Positions 50,014 through 62,029 of a stretch of DNA of 64,000 nucleotides are shown in pieces. The notes beneath the pieces are model-generated. The model did no database searches. It saw only the letters and a list, made by a program, of their open reading frames with translations, and had not been told where the DNA came from. Source of the stretch: Symbiodinium natans (lineage: Eukaryota > Sar > Dinophyceae > Suessiales > Symbiodiniaceae); assembly GCA_905221605.1 (NCBI GenBank), contig CAJNDS010002411.1, positions 312,001-376,000 of the forward strand. Direction: 5' to 3'. Position numbers and translations under genes: made by a program. Position 1 is the stretch's first letter. Each line of letters begins with the position of its first letter.

Positions 50014-50740
50014 GAGCAAAACATGGTTCTATTTCCAGAAGATGGCAAAGGACGCAGCGTGCGCAACATCTGCGAGTCTGTGTTTATGGCTGAAGGTTCT
50101 AGGACTCCGTTGCCGTCGTCCATCATGAAGCTTCCCTGCGTTGACCACAGGAGGTTGAGGAACTCATGCGGGCCAAGGACACAACTGCACAGGGCCGGAA
50201 TGTGTTATCACTGTGGTAGGCCAGCATGTTAGGAGAGCCTCTCACGTGCAATTGAGCGGGCGCGGCAGAAAGAAGCTGGCGCGTGTCCTGGAAGATCAAC
50301 TGAGTAGGCACCAACACTCTTGACAACGTTTTTGAGGCCCAGAAGGTGATGGCACAAGCCAGGCGGGCTCTGTGGTCACCACAATGTATCATCTTCACGG
50401 CAGGGCTTCACATGGCAGCAAAGTGCACCTGCGCAGCGATATGCTTCGACAACAGCACAGCATCAGTGCGGTGTCTCACGGGTGCCTAGAGCTGCTTTTA
50501 CCTTCGGGCCGAGGTCGCCAGCGCAGTGTTTGTGCCTGAGTATTCCGAGAATGCCTGAACGTTTACAGCTCCATGTTGAAACTTGCAGCAGCTCTCTGTC
50601 CTAAGCAAATCTCGGAATATTTCCATGGAGGCAGAGCTCGCCAAGCCAGCCTTCGAAGGATTTCACTGCACTGACGCTGAAGTAGACTTGGCAGGAACGA
50701 GATTTTACCTGCAAAAAGAAGGACACTTCCAATGCAGTTC
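50014..50740 (+). CDS. Probable divergent kinesin exons
   Basis: Four segments in the order expected for the middle of a kinesin motor. 50014-50095, after a CAG acceptor: GRSVRNICESVFMA. 50151-50192, after a CAG acceptor: EVEELMRAKDTTAQ, like the helix preceding switch I. 50233: RASHVQLS, resembling SSRSH. About 50620-50740: DAEVDLAGTRFYLQKEG, resembling switch II VDLAGSE. Each match alone is weak; together and in order they suggest a kinesin, perhaps degenerate, because SSRSH and DLAGSER are both altered. No P-loop was found upstream. A helical open frame at 50820-50943 (VVELDIATQEALKQDCLRF) and exons near 53 kb may be its tail. Confidence 0.42.
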
Positions 50741-51084
50741 CAGCCTCCTTGGTGCTGACCCCATATGCCACGGACGCAACGGACCACTGCAAGTGGCCCT
50801 ACAGCAAGCTTCGAAGCCATGCAGCTGAGGTCGTGGAGTTAGACATCGCTACGCAAGAAGCTCTCAAGCAGGATTGCCTGCGTTTCCAACATGCATGCCC
50901 GCAGAAGGTCAACAAGTCGGCAGTACTCGCGGAATCACAGTAGCTGCGACGAGAAAGGCGCCGCAGCTTTCATCTTGTTTTCATTTGTTTGTCGCAGGCT
51001 CAGGGCCTTCTTCAGGGCCCTGGCTGTGCCCGGCTCCCGGCTGTCACGGCAGCCGGTGCTGCAGGACGGCGAGGTGCCAAGGAG

Positions 51085-51176
51085 GCGAGGGGCGAGGGGC
51101 CGAGGGCGGAGGGGCGAGGGGGCAGCGAGGGGGCGGCGAGGGGCGACGAGGGGGCGAGGGGGCGAGGGGCGAGGGA
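51085..51176 (+). repeat. G-rich GCGAGGGG minisatellite
   Basis: Degenerate tandem copies of GGGGCGAGGGGGCGAG-type units. Several G runs in close spacing make G-quadruplex formation on the + strand plausible. Confidence 0.85.
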
Positions 51177-53042
51177 GAAACTAGAGATAAAGAGACTTGA
51201 GATGTCTAGAGCGCATGTCCGTTGATAGAGGTTGAAGGATGGATTGTACTGCAGTACTGCAGAGAGTGTCAGACAGTGGACCGCGAGTTGGGGGTGAGGC
51301 AGGACCAACGCGCTGGGTTTTGGGAGCTGAAGGGTATTGTTGGTGAGCAGGTGTGGGATGCCGCGCTGGTTCCAGACGCAACAATGCCGAAGCTGGGGAA
51401 ACCCCCCAAAAGCCCTAAGAAAGAAAGGAAGGAAGGAAGCAGGGAAGAAAGGTGAATGATTGACAACGAAGCCTGAAGCTGCTCTTGCGGCAGAGCTGTC
51501 ACGGCGAGATTATACGCAGTAAAACCTGACCAATAGTGGGCGCCGCTGTTAGGAAGAGAGGCGCAAGTCTTGCCCAAGTTGCAAGTTGCAATTTTGCAGG
51601 GTTAAACCTCCACATCTCTTCCGCCTCTAACTCACTTCTGTCGAAAGATTCTGATTGACAAGTGCGGGGCGGGCAGGTAGATGAAGGCCGCTCTCCAGAG
51701 AGAGGACGGCAGAGTTTGCACAGTTTCTGTGATCCAGAAGCAGCCCTGAAGAGCCTGCCGAGTCTGTCACGTCGACCATGAGCTCAGAAACCGCAGGATA
51801 GCTGTTTTGACATCTGTTCGGATATCTTGCACGCCTCTGCCTCCACCCGAAACATGTGTATCGCAACGCACGCCAGCCTCAGGAGAGTTCTCTCTCCCGG
51901 AGCAGGCCGCTGCGATCGTCGTTCTGCAGGGGGAGGGTACTGGGGGAACTCTTTGTTTCTCATGCAAGAAAGGCTTTTGTGGTTGAAGGGTGTGCCCTCT
52001 CTGTCTCTCTCTGTGTCCGTCTCTGCCTGTGTGTGTGTGTCCAACCGTTAGACAAAGCAGCGACTGGGTACTTCTGAAGGCTCAGTTGCAACTGACCTGA
52101 GAGAGCTGCTTCTGACGATGCAGATTAGTTGCAGATTGATCTTGGCTGTCGGCCGTGCCATGTTGGAGATCTTGGTGCTACTGCCACTGGCCGAAACAAA
52201 ACACACATCAGAAGCCGAACAGGTCCATTCATCCGAGAATCAGGGCCGATGTGCCCACTTGGACGAAAGGGATGCCGAGCCATGTCAGCACAGTTGCAGA
52301 CTTGCTCATGTGTACTGAGGAACCCGGGAAATTGACCACCAAATAATCATGCGAAGGAAAGCAAAAGACATGTCGAACCCAGCGATCAACCATTCAAGAT
52401 GAGTCACAGGTGAACTCGGAGTTGTCTCGATTTTAACCGTATGAATCGTGTGCGTAGAACTTGACCGCTCGGGTCACGTGTGTGGATGCGCATTGTAAAG
52501 TGATCCCTTGTCTTGATTAGGCTTGGGACCTTTAGGTGTAGCACTAAACTTCAGACAACATGTCTCTTAATTGAGCCTGTGCATCCACATGCATGCAGGT
52601 GGGGTCGGCGCCATGCGACGACGAAGAGCGCTTCAAGCAGGCTCCCGCAACCGGTAGATGAAGTCGTCGCTGTCAGTTCCGGACATCTATTGGTAGTTAC
52701 ATGGTGTTCGGAGCTTTGTGTGACGTTCCAGATCCCACCCACTGCAAAAGCGCTTGCGCGGAGGTAGCGACAAGTTATTGTTCTGGCTCATGACCCCTTT
52801 GCCAGAAATTGCTGCAGAGAATGCTTTGGCAACTAGAACAAAGGGTTGGAGGCTGAAAGAGGACGCCCCATCTACGATCGGCATGCTGCCACGACCAGGC
52901 TGTACAGCGGATCAAGAAGCTGCAGGGCACCGTGCAATCCTGAGAAAATCGCCCTTTCGGCTCGAGTCATCTCGTTTTGTCTTCCTAACTTCTCCTCTTG
53001 CAAGTTCTTCCTCGCATTGCAGTTTACCGCTGGTACATGCAG
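51177..53042. other. Unassigned region with possible isolated exons
   Basis: A CT/GT simple repeat lies at about 52000-52040. An open segment at about 52129-52300 (DLGCRPCHVGDLGATATGRN) has spaced cysteines reminiscent of extracellular cysteine-rich repeats but is too short to assign. PLPEIAAENALATRTKGWRL near 52797 could be another exon. Nothing firmer. Confidence 0.3.
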
Positions 53043-53290
53043 GTGGACCTGATCAGTGCCGCTTATGGCGACGCGTTTGACGAGTTCCAGCGCTTGCGAG
53101 AGGCACAAGACTGAAATTTCTTTCCATAGCGACTAATCTTCAATCAGCAGTTTCAGGCGTGGTTTTTGTAGTGTTTTTTCGCATAGGCTCCGGGAGTGAT
53201 GCACGTTCCATTCTCCATTCCCGCAGTTCTCTGCAGAGGAGTACGAAAGTCGGCTGGAGGAGTGCCAATTCTTTGAGCTCCAATGCAGTC
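53043..53290 (+). CDS. Two candidate coiled-coil exons, unknown product
   Basis: After a CAG acceptor at 53042, an open segment encodes AAYGDAFDEFQRLREAQD. After another CAG acceptor, from 53227, the sequence encodes FSAEEYESRLEECQFFELQC. Both are acidic and helical and lie on the same strand as the kinesin-like exons at 50 kb, so a stalk or tail role is possible. No domain is recognised. Confidence 0.38.
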
Positions 53291-56200
53291 GTCCTGGCCT
53301 CCGGATTGCGCTGTCAAGCGAATGCGAACACCGGATGGAAGACAGCAATGGTGGCGTTGGCCGAGGTCTGAATCTCACATGCCTGGATCTAGCTGAAAGG
53401 CGGGGGCACTTTCGTTTGCCCCCAACCCTGCCCCATCCTGTAGCCTCTACGTGGACGAGGCTGAGTGGTGGCAAGAGCGCTATGCGCCCACGCCCCGGCA
53501 GCAGGCTTAGTTGTCCGGGTACTGCCAATATCTCGTAAGAATCGCAAGAAGAATCTATCCAATGACATGAATCTTGCACCGCCTCCAGGGTGCCAGTGCT
53601 CAATGTTAAGAGGGGGGTGCGGGGTGGCGACCTTGAGTCGACCTAGATGAGAGTTAGTAGGCGGTGCAAGGTTTCCTCCATCCACCGACTTAAAGGAGGC
53701 TCCTTGAGAGCTGACGCAGCTGTTGATCCACCGAAGTGAGTCGCACCTTACTGGGCAGCTAGAACTCGCTTCTCGATTTGTGCATGTCATGCTTGCGGAG
53801 GCCACGCAAGTCTTCTCCGTGTCGTTCCATGTGTATCACGTGATCCACAAAGGGAATCCGAGTCAAAAGGCTCTCAAGGTATCGAAAGTACATGTCCGGC
53901 TTCTGCTATCGTTGACTGTGCATTCACAGTCAACGTTACAGTCAACGTTGCAGTCTTCCTTGCTGAAGCTGGCAGCACCCGCAAATCCATTTTTCACTAT
54001 ACACACCAAACAAATCGGTTTTTTGCCTTCAAAGCTTAGACACCATGGAGTTGCTGGCCTTAGAATTTCGGAAACGTTGACTGTGACGCTGACTGAAGCA
54101 TCGGCGTTGACTGAATGCTGACTGTGAAAACACTGTCAATGCGGACTTTGAAGGCTTTGACTCGACTTCCCTTTGAACTTTGTGGATCACGCGATGCACT
54201 TGGAACGGCGCATAGGAGATTTGTGTTGTCTCGCAAATAGCGAGTTCTAACTGCCCACAGTATGGCGCGACTCGAAGCATGACATGTGCATCTCCAGAAG
54301 CGAGTTCTACTTGTTTAGCTGCCCACAGTAAAGCGTTAATCACAGTTGTGCCAGCTCTCAAGGAATCTCTTCAATAAAGTCATACCCAGCATGGGCTGTG
54401 GCTCAGCTACAGCCCATCGTACCACCCTTGCCACCCCAACCGCCCAACCACCCCCCACCCCATCCCTACCCTACCACATGCACACCCACCCCCGCCCAGC
54501 ATGTAGGGTTTGCTGTGCTGCCACCGAGGTCTTGGCTCGTTCTAGGGGGACCTGGCTGTTGTGTTACGCGCGGGAGTCAAAACCTTGCTATAGCGAGGTT
54601 TGGTTTTCCAAAGGGGGTGCATGGAAACTCGTCCTTTGTATTATTGTGGTACAGATTTAGTACATGAAAACGCCTCTCGGAGTTTTGGGCCTGGAAAGCG
54701 TTCTTTGTACAAGTTTACTACAGGAAACACCTCTTGGGGAAAGCGCCTCTCGGAGGTTCTAAGCCTGGAAACATTCGTTGTGGTACAAATGTCGTACGGG
54801 CAAACGCTTCCCGGAGCTCTGGCCTGGAAACTCGTGCGTTGTCATAATTTGGTACACGAAGTCCGTCTACTCTCTCACCATCTACGGTCATGGGTTAAGG
54901 GTGGGTCTCGGTGGGGGTCTAAGGGGTGGTGGCGGGGGTCCACACCCGGCCCGTAAGTCAGTTCCGGCTATTCTAGCCAGTAATATTTCGCCTCCGGTTG
55001 TACCCAACCGTAACTGACTGACTTGATATCTGTATGAACACTTCCGTGCATACTGTACTTTCGACATTTCCGCTTCGCCAAAGAGAAATGAACAATCAGG
55101 CTGAAGATTAAATGGTGGAGACGTCATGCTTTTGACAATGTTCAGTGGCCGGGGTCTGGGGGCCCAGAGGTGCTAGATGTGCTAGTTTGGGTGGGTTAAG
55201 GGGTGGTGGGGGGTGCTGGGGGGGGGGGGGTCTAGGTGTGGTGGGGGTTAAGGGGTGGTGGAGGTCTAGGGGTGAGGGGTGGTGGGGGTCCATGGGGTGG
55301 TGCTGTTTTCCTGGCTATTCCTATAGGTTGTCCTGTAAGTAATTCTGCTTAATTTGCCAAGCTCTGCCAGAACATAACATGAAACATGGAATGCATGACT
55401 GCGTGCGTGTAATGAAGTACTTGCAGCTGATACGGGCTTGCACCCCAGCACTCCAGCAGTCGTCTCAGGTTTCAGTACCACGGGCCTCTGGCATTCGCAA
55501 ACCGCAGTGGAAAGGCAGAAGCGAAGCTTCTCCATGTCGCAGCAGACTCACCTACTGCAAGTCATGATCAAAACGCTGGTACCGTGTTTGATGGTGAGGT
55601 CCTTGCGAGATGCGACATTCTGGCAGCAGCGCTTTGAGGCTCGTGGGAAGTTGCATGTCTTGACCTCACAGACCGTCGCAGACGTCCAGCCCTTCCAGGA
55701 ATTGAGAGAGCTGACTGGAGCAGACCCTCTGCCGGAAGACCTGAGCGTGCTTTGGCTGCACTGCTCTCTGTGGGTTTGCCATGCTACTGCTGCCAAGCGA
55801 CATGCAACGCTCTGTACGACCAGCTAAGTCAGCTAAGGTCACGACGGAGACGCCTGCCCGGCTTACCGGGTCTTCTGCTGGATCCACTCCGTGGATGCTG
55901 GCCATTCGGCCGAATTTTGACCTGCTTACACATGTCTGCAGGGAAGAGCAACTTCGTTTGCCTGTCAGGGCGACATCGACTCTGGCCGCTCCATGATTTC
56001 TTCTGAGGTCTTTGAAGGCTGCCATGCAGTGGCTCGCAGAGCAACACGCAGCACATGCCCACCCAAGAAGTTCAGGCTCTGTGCCAGAGCGGCGTGTACA
56101 GTCCAGCTCGTTGTCTGCGCTGCGGAGCGAGAGCAGGTTCGGCGGTCTCTTCTTATTCGGCCACTAGACAAAGGCATTAGCGTCATTAGAGCCAGGCATC

Positions 56201-58395
56201 ATCTCGAGGGCTCCTTGAGGTAACTTTGAGCTTTGTGCTGACATGTCCCCCCCAGAATTCTAGAGATACATTCTGGCCGTAGCTTCGCTGCACCTAATTT
56301 TCATGTCATTGCTCGTACACACGATTGCGATGCACCGCCCCGCCTCTCACAATGGCGCTCGTAATCTGGCTCGTAGCAGTAGCATGTCAGTGCGACTCAT
56401 AGAACCGTTGAGAGAATGCACACACCACAGTCCATGATCTTGTCGAGGTATGTCGAGGTGTGTGTGGATGCACTTGATGCAACTGCACTCTGCACTCAGC
56501 ACAGAGAAACTGCCGGCTTCTGCTTCTGAATGTCGCGAGCTTCTACGCATCGGTTGCCATTGGTCGGACTAAGTGGAACAAGAAGCATACTGGCACGATA
56601 GTGCGCTGTCCAATACTGGGCCAAGCATGGACACACATGAAGAGGGAGAAGAGGGAGAAGAGGAAGAAGAGGAAGATGAGGAAGATGAGGAGGATGAAGA
56701 AGATGAAGAAGATGAAGAGGCTGGGTCAGTGCACAGAATGTGCGCATGCATATGAAGACGACTTTGAATTTCAGACATTTTGAGGCGCCAGAGGGCATCG
56801 ACTTTGTGCCATCAATGGAGGCCAGAGAACCCCGTTCCTTCAATCCTTCTATCCTTCGCACCTTTGCCTTAGCCCACTTACGGAGCTGACGCAGCCCCTT
56901 GACCCGTAAAGAAAAGGGATCAGCAGAACAACCAGCGCGGCGCCCGAAGTCGCCAACATGCAGCACCTGTATTTGTCTAAGCCTCCGAGCGAACATGACC
57001 CTCGACTCCGCAAAAAATCACGCTTGGCACAGAAGGAGGGGAGGAGTACCTCCCCGCTGAAGATGTACTGTAATCTATAAGACTGGTTCAGCATCCCGAA
57101 CTATTGTAGAGGGCTGTTGCATAAGGTTCATGCATGGGTATCAGAGATCTGTGGCGAGGCTCCACTAGAAAATCGTCTCGGGCGTGCCCTACGCCTGGAA
57201 GAGCTGCCGCCCTTAGCGGCAAAGCAGTTGCAGGCTGGCCTACTCTTTTCTGCCAGGTCACGCTTCAGGGTCCTTTGTAGGCGAACGCTGGCTCAGGCCA
57301 ACTATGGCATCGGCTACGCGATGCTTGCCGATGGCTTGGTCTGGTCCAGGTTGTTGTCAGAATGGTGTAGTTGTACACTGTTTGTGCAAGGATGACTTGC
57401 AGCGCATGCAGTGAGCCATGGAACCTCATTCCGCGGACTAGGTCAACATGGGCTATTCAGGGGGAGGTCGAACTCCTCTGTGTGGAGTGAAGCGCATGGC
57501 TCGTGCCGGGCTACAAGAAGATGAGGCAGGGCCGCCAAGGGCCAACTCTGGGTTTGACAGAGCTGCCAAAGCGAGCTTTTAGGCGGCTTGAGTCCGGGCC
57601 CGTTGAGTCAGGCCATGGTTGTTGACGCTACGATGAAGCGAGGAGTGAAGCGGAGGTGAAGCGGCTTGTGTTGATTTGCATAGCTTGTCACAGAGATGTT
57701 GTGTGCGTTTTTGAACCATCTAAGCACACAGACGAAGGGGGTCACTCCCATAATGATGCAGAGGGTGACACGGCCCAACGAAGCTACCATAGCTACCAAT
57801 GATGTGGGATGCCGGAGTTGGCCTTCACACTTGCCATTGTCTAGATGTGCATCGTCCTCGGCAGCAGCACAAACATGCTGGGCTGCTTGCTTTTGCCAGC
57901 AACACAACTGAGACACAACTGAGGCATTGCAGTATGTTTCGTGTGTGAGCATTGCAGGCTTTGCTGCAGCAAGTAAACACGACAGGATGGAGCAGTGGGC
58001 CAAACTGGACGGCCAAAGCTGCCAGTCAGAGGCTGAGGAGACCCAAGAAGAGAGCCCTGGGCTCAGGAGACTTTGAGGAAGGCTTTTGAGCCCAAAGCCA
58101 CCAGCCAGTGACAGCCAGTGCCCAGCCCAGGCTACGAGGAGCTTTGCGGTCTTGGGAAGGCCCTCGTTCGAGAGCTTCGCTCAACCCGTGCCGCTTCTCC
58201 CCATTAGCGAGTTCAATGAGCCTGAAGAAATCTGAACACAAATCAAGAGAACGTATTTCCTGAGCTCATAATTTGCGATGACATGAGGACAAGAAGATGA
58301 GCATCCCGCAGCTGGCGAAGAAGCCCAGAGTCCTCAGGCCGGCGACACTGTCCAGTTGTCCATGAGATTACTTTCAAGCACTGTGCTGCTTTCAG
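53291..58395. other. Long region without a recognised gene
   Basis: Contents: GTCAACGTTGCAGTCAACG-type short repeats at 53930-53960 and 54075-54140; a degenerate minisatellite of roughly 68 bp (GCCTGGAAA...CTCGGAG units) at 54600-54860; G-rich GGGGTGGTGGGGGTC-type sequence at 54895-54950 and 55195-55305; and GAAGATGAG-type acidic simple sequence at 56640-56720. Open segments at 55660-55745 (QELRELTGADPLPEDLSVLW) and 57117-57260 (LEELPPLAAKQLQAGLLF) may be exons but match nothing I know. Confidence 0.35.
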
Positions 58396-58493
58396 GGTGC
58401 TCGATCTGTGGCAAATCGAAGCCGATTTTGAGCGCTTCCTGAAGCAGTTCGTTCGCGATGAGCTCCAGTCCATCTGTGAGCTGGTACGATCAT
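58396..58493 (+). CDS. Candidate exon, helical, unknown product
   Basis: Open segment between a TTTCAG acceptor and a GTACGA donor. It encodes VLDLWQIEADFERFLKQFVR and continues DELQSICEL. It looks like an amphipathic helix. No family assignment. The clean splice borders and composition make it a likely real exon. Confidence 0.42.
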
Positions 58494-60337
58494 CAGGACT
58501 GGCGACGACTTGCTGCTCAGGCCCTTGCCAGACGTCAAGTGGTTTGATCCCAACGCAGGAATTGCGATCAAGAAGATCACCAACAAGACCTCGCGTTTTG
58601 CGCGAGCCTGTGAGGAGGTGGGGGGCAGATCATGCCATCGCAGCATCCATGGATAGTCACAGCTTCGGGGTTGCAGAACCATGTTACCAGCGAGGCGTGG
58701 GTGGTTCACTTGAAGGGCCACAAGGCAGGTTCTCAGCGTCCCGACACTGCCCCGGAAACCGCGCAGCTGTGGTGTCCCACCACAGTCACGCGCAAGTCAA
58801 CGCACCATTCACCACCCTTCATCATACACTTCATCACGGTTCATCACCATATGCACAGGTCAAGCCTGGGGCGAGTACAGGGCCCGAAGGCGGCCTGTTA
58901 CTCAGTTCTGCACTAATTCTATGCTGTACAGTGTTTCTACAGTTTCCGACGTCCAATTGACATAATGTCTGAGGCACCAACGAGACCAGTCCTTCACAAG
59001 GCACCAGCGAGCCTTGATTGACACATCCGGGTTTTCGCTGGCTTAGCTCCTCCCGCGGAGTTCTGTACACCCGAAAAAGAAAGCTCTTCACGCCGGACTT
59101 GTAGATACTACATCTCTCGCTCAGGATAGCCTCTACCCTGACGATTGGGGAGTGGACGTTGGCGCAGGCTCATGTGTTGAGGTTGTTAAGTTTTGATGAC
59201 GTTTGAGAATGTTGTGATTGTGCTCTCGTGTGCTCTCCGATGACTTCTGTTCAGGATGGTTAGCGCAGCCAGCTCCGGAAGCAGAGCCTGTGCCATCACT
59301 CTACGGCCCCCTGCGGTTGTGAACTGTGGGATCCTCCTGCTACAGACAGGATCTGTTTATATCTGCAGCCGTGCTCTGCGACATGTACACAGTCTTTGGC
59401 GTTGCTTTGCGGCGTTGGCTTGGCCGGCCAAATGCACCCAAGCCGTCGTATGCCACAGCCTACAATTCGTGGATTCACTCTCTGGGTGCTGGCGATACTC
59501 GTTATTATCCAGAATTCAGCCATGCAAAACCATCACCCAAGCGAGAAGAAGGCCACAAGCAAATATCTTGCAGGCATGCAGCCAACCTGCAGCCAAAATG
59601 CAGCCAAAATCAGTGCGAAACTGAGGGACCTTGGATGTTTGCATCATATCTGACACTTGACGAGGCCGCAGCTGCAATGCGCAGGCACCTTGCAGATGGA
59701 ACTGCGATTGTCTGAATCTGGTTCTCTTTCCCCGCAATGTGCTCAGAGGACAATCACCGGCAGATGACTTGCTGCGGTCGGGCTTGGCCTGTTTTCGTGT
59801 CTCTCTTTGTAGCTGGGTCCTGTCGCTAACGATGCTGGTGTCAGGATTAAGGAGGTTATCTTTTTCGGTTTGGTGTCAAGATAGCTTTCTCTGGTGTGAG
59901 ACGTGACTCAATGTTGAAGCATGTAAGGGTGTTCTTCGAGCGTAGAGTGGAAGGATTTGCTATGCTTTCTCCAGCCATATTGGCTTTTCTGATTCTAAGA
60001 GAGAGAGAGAGAGAGAGACAGAGACTTCTCTTTGCTCAACTTGAACATTACTTGCCGTCATGAGCAGCAGCAGCAGCAGCAGACTGCAGCAGACAGCCGA
60101 TTGAGTCAGCAGCTGTCGCATGAGCGCCTTCACACCGACTACTTGCAGCAGCGCGATGGCAACTTGTCGCAGATGCGCCGTCCGTCGAGATGTTTAAGGC
60201 AGAGCCAGCTGCCAGTACTGACTTCCGTGATGGAGATGGCTACGACCTAGTGGGTGACTGCTGCTCTTTGGTCGGGGCCCTGGCCCTGGATGCCGACATC
60301 TTCCAATTTTCGAGTTGGTTTCGTTGGTTTCGGACAG
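58494..60337. other. Unassigned region upstream of the AN1 exons
   Basis: A (GA)n tract lies at 60000-60020 and short CAG repeats at 60065-60090. No protein motif is seen. The start of the AN1 gene is probably in 60060-60337 (an open stretch with AEPAASTDFRDGDGYD near 60190) but cannot be fixed. Confidence 0.3.
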
Positions 60338-61035
60338 CTTCTGCTCCAAGAGCCGAGGAGACTTGCGGGCTCCGGGACTTTCTACCCTTCACCTGCCCTC
60401 ACTGCAGCCGCAAGTTCTGCCAAGACCATGCTGCCCCGGCCAAGCACAGCTGCGGCCTCGCACCAGTCTCCCAAGGCTGCCGGAAACAGTCCTCTGAAGC
60501 TCTCCGAACTTTCCAGTTTTTTTTGCCAGATTTGAGAGCAACAAGTTGAACAGTTGCTTCCTCAGAGGCATGGTTGCTGCCGTTTGCCCGCGCTGCGGAA
60601 TCACTGTCAAGTGGGAAGATGCAGCTTCCAGCGAGCGCGAAGCAATGAACGAGCACTTCAAGGCTTGGACGGCACTGATCTGTCTCTCTGTCTCTCTGTG
60701 TCTCTCTTTGTCTCTCTGTGTCTCTCTGTGCCTCTCTGTGTCTCTCTGTGTCTCTCTGTGTCTCTCTGTGTCTCTCTGCCTCTCTGTCTCTCTGTCTCTC
60801 TGTCTCTCTTTATGGCATCTCCTTTGTGAGGCGTGCAAGCCCGTGCCTCAAGAAGATAAAGAGAGTCTTCGGCTGCTCTGGCCCTACGTGCTTGGACGTA
60901 GCTGGAGACCGCCGGCGAAAGACGGGACGTGGCAAGTGCATTTGTTGTTCGATGCAACTCAGGATTTGTCCTGCCGAAGGCTGTAAGACCAAACTGAACA
61001 CAATGAACTCAGTGGTGTGCTCCGAGTGCAGGGCC
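60338..61035 (+). CDS. AN1-type zinc finger protein (ZFAND2-like), partial exons
   Basis: From 60338, after an ACAG acceptor: [19 protein letters not shown], then [12 protein letters not shown], an AN1 zinc finger with the usual C-x2-C and C-x-H-type ligands. About 60565-60665: [20 protein letters not shown], then NEHFKAW, matching the CPxC...H linker between the two AN1 fingers of ZFAND2/AIRAP-type proteins. From 60963, after a CAG acceptor: [18 protein letters not shown], then SECRA, the first half of a second AN1 finger, ending near a GC donor. A microsatellite separates the second and third blocks, presumably in an intron. Such proteins bind ubiquitin, p97 or the proteasome during proteotoxic stress. 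The exon closing the second finger was not found. Confidence 0.72.
60679..60810 (+). repeat. (CTCTCTGTGT)n / (TCTG)n microsatellite
   Basis: Imperfect pyrimidine-rich repeat within the AN1 gene, most likely intronic. Frames running through it are artefacts. Confidence 0.93.
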
Positions 61036-62029
61036 AAGGCCAGGAAAGGGCGCATGAAATCTAGAATCTAAACTCCAGACATGGTCTTGAACGCTTTTGC
61101 TGTTATTGAATTCACGACGCATGGTGATGGACACTAGCATGGACGATGGTCTAGTGTGCTCTGATGCTTCAAAGCTGTTGCGGTCAGGTGTGCCTGAAAC
61201 ACCGCTTTGAGGACCAGGGGATGTCGGACCCGAATCAAGCCGATCAAGCTTCAGAAAGATCCTAGATTTCTAGACAGGCCTTGAAGTTTGCAGTAGTCTA
61301 AGCTCTAAACTTGACTCTAAACACTAGCTGCTGCTCCTCTGCAGGACCAGCATCCTTGTCGTGAGAGTAAGGGACAATGGCTTGCGAGACTTTCCGCCTC
61401 AGACGGCCCAAAGCTTCTTGCTGGCTTTATGGAGGATGTAGCTGCTTTGGACACTTAAGCAGCCGATGAAGGCGGCAGAATCAGACGGCACAACGGTCTG
61501 AGGACAGCTTTGCGGCAGAGTGGCGCGCAAAACTGGGGCTCCGGTGTGAGTGGGACGCGGTCTGCACACACAGCACAGCATGGTCAGGCGAAGCTGGGTT
61601 TGTTCATTTTTTTGCCATAGGAGCTAAGTTTCAGACTGAGCAGCTGTCAGTGTGTCTCCGCGTTGGTTTGCATTGGTCTCATTCTACGCTGGGAGTTTTG
61701 GGAGCTGAAGAGTCCAGGATGAGTCCAGTCTCAGGGTCGGCAAACTGGGCTCTTGGTTTTCTGACTCTAACCGAAGCCAAGGACAGGTGCCAAAGAAGTG
61801 CCGCAAGTGCCGCAAGCGGCACAGGCCCGGCTCTTTTGAACCCTTTGAAGTTGAACTTTTTTGAACCCTTTCATGTTGAGAACATGTTCGAGAGCTTCTG
61901 AAAGTTGCTGTGTTCTGCTTCTCATACTCTTTGGATCCTCGGTGACCCGCATATGTGCGGCATCACACACTTGGCTTCGCAAAGCTTTGCAAGAGCTGCA
62001 TGCAAATGCATTACATAAAAGCATCGCAG
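61036..62029. other. Interval between AN1 and PUB exons
   Basis: No further zinc-finger exon or stop-plus-promoter pattern could be identified, so it is unclear whether this is a large intron of one gene or an intergenic space. A short tandem AAGTGCCGC repeat is seen near 61795-61815. Confidence 0.35.

Noticed and set aside
54895-55305. GGGGTGGTGGGGGTC tracts, considered as interstitial telomere repeat
   Set aside because: They do not match TTTAGGG or another known telomere unit; treated as G-rich low-complexity sequence.
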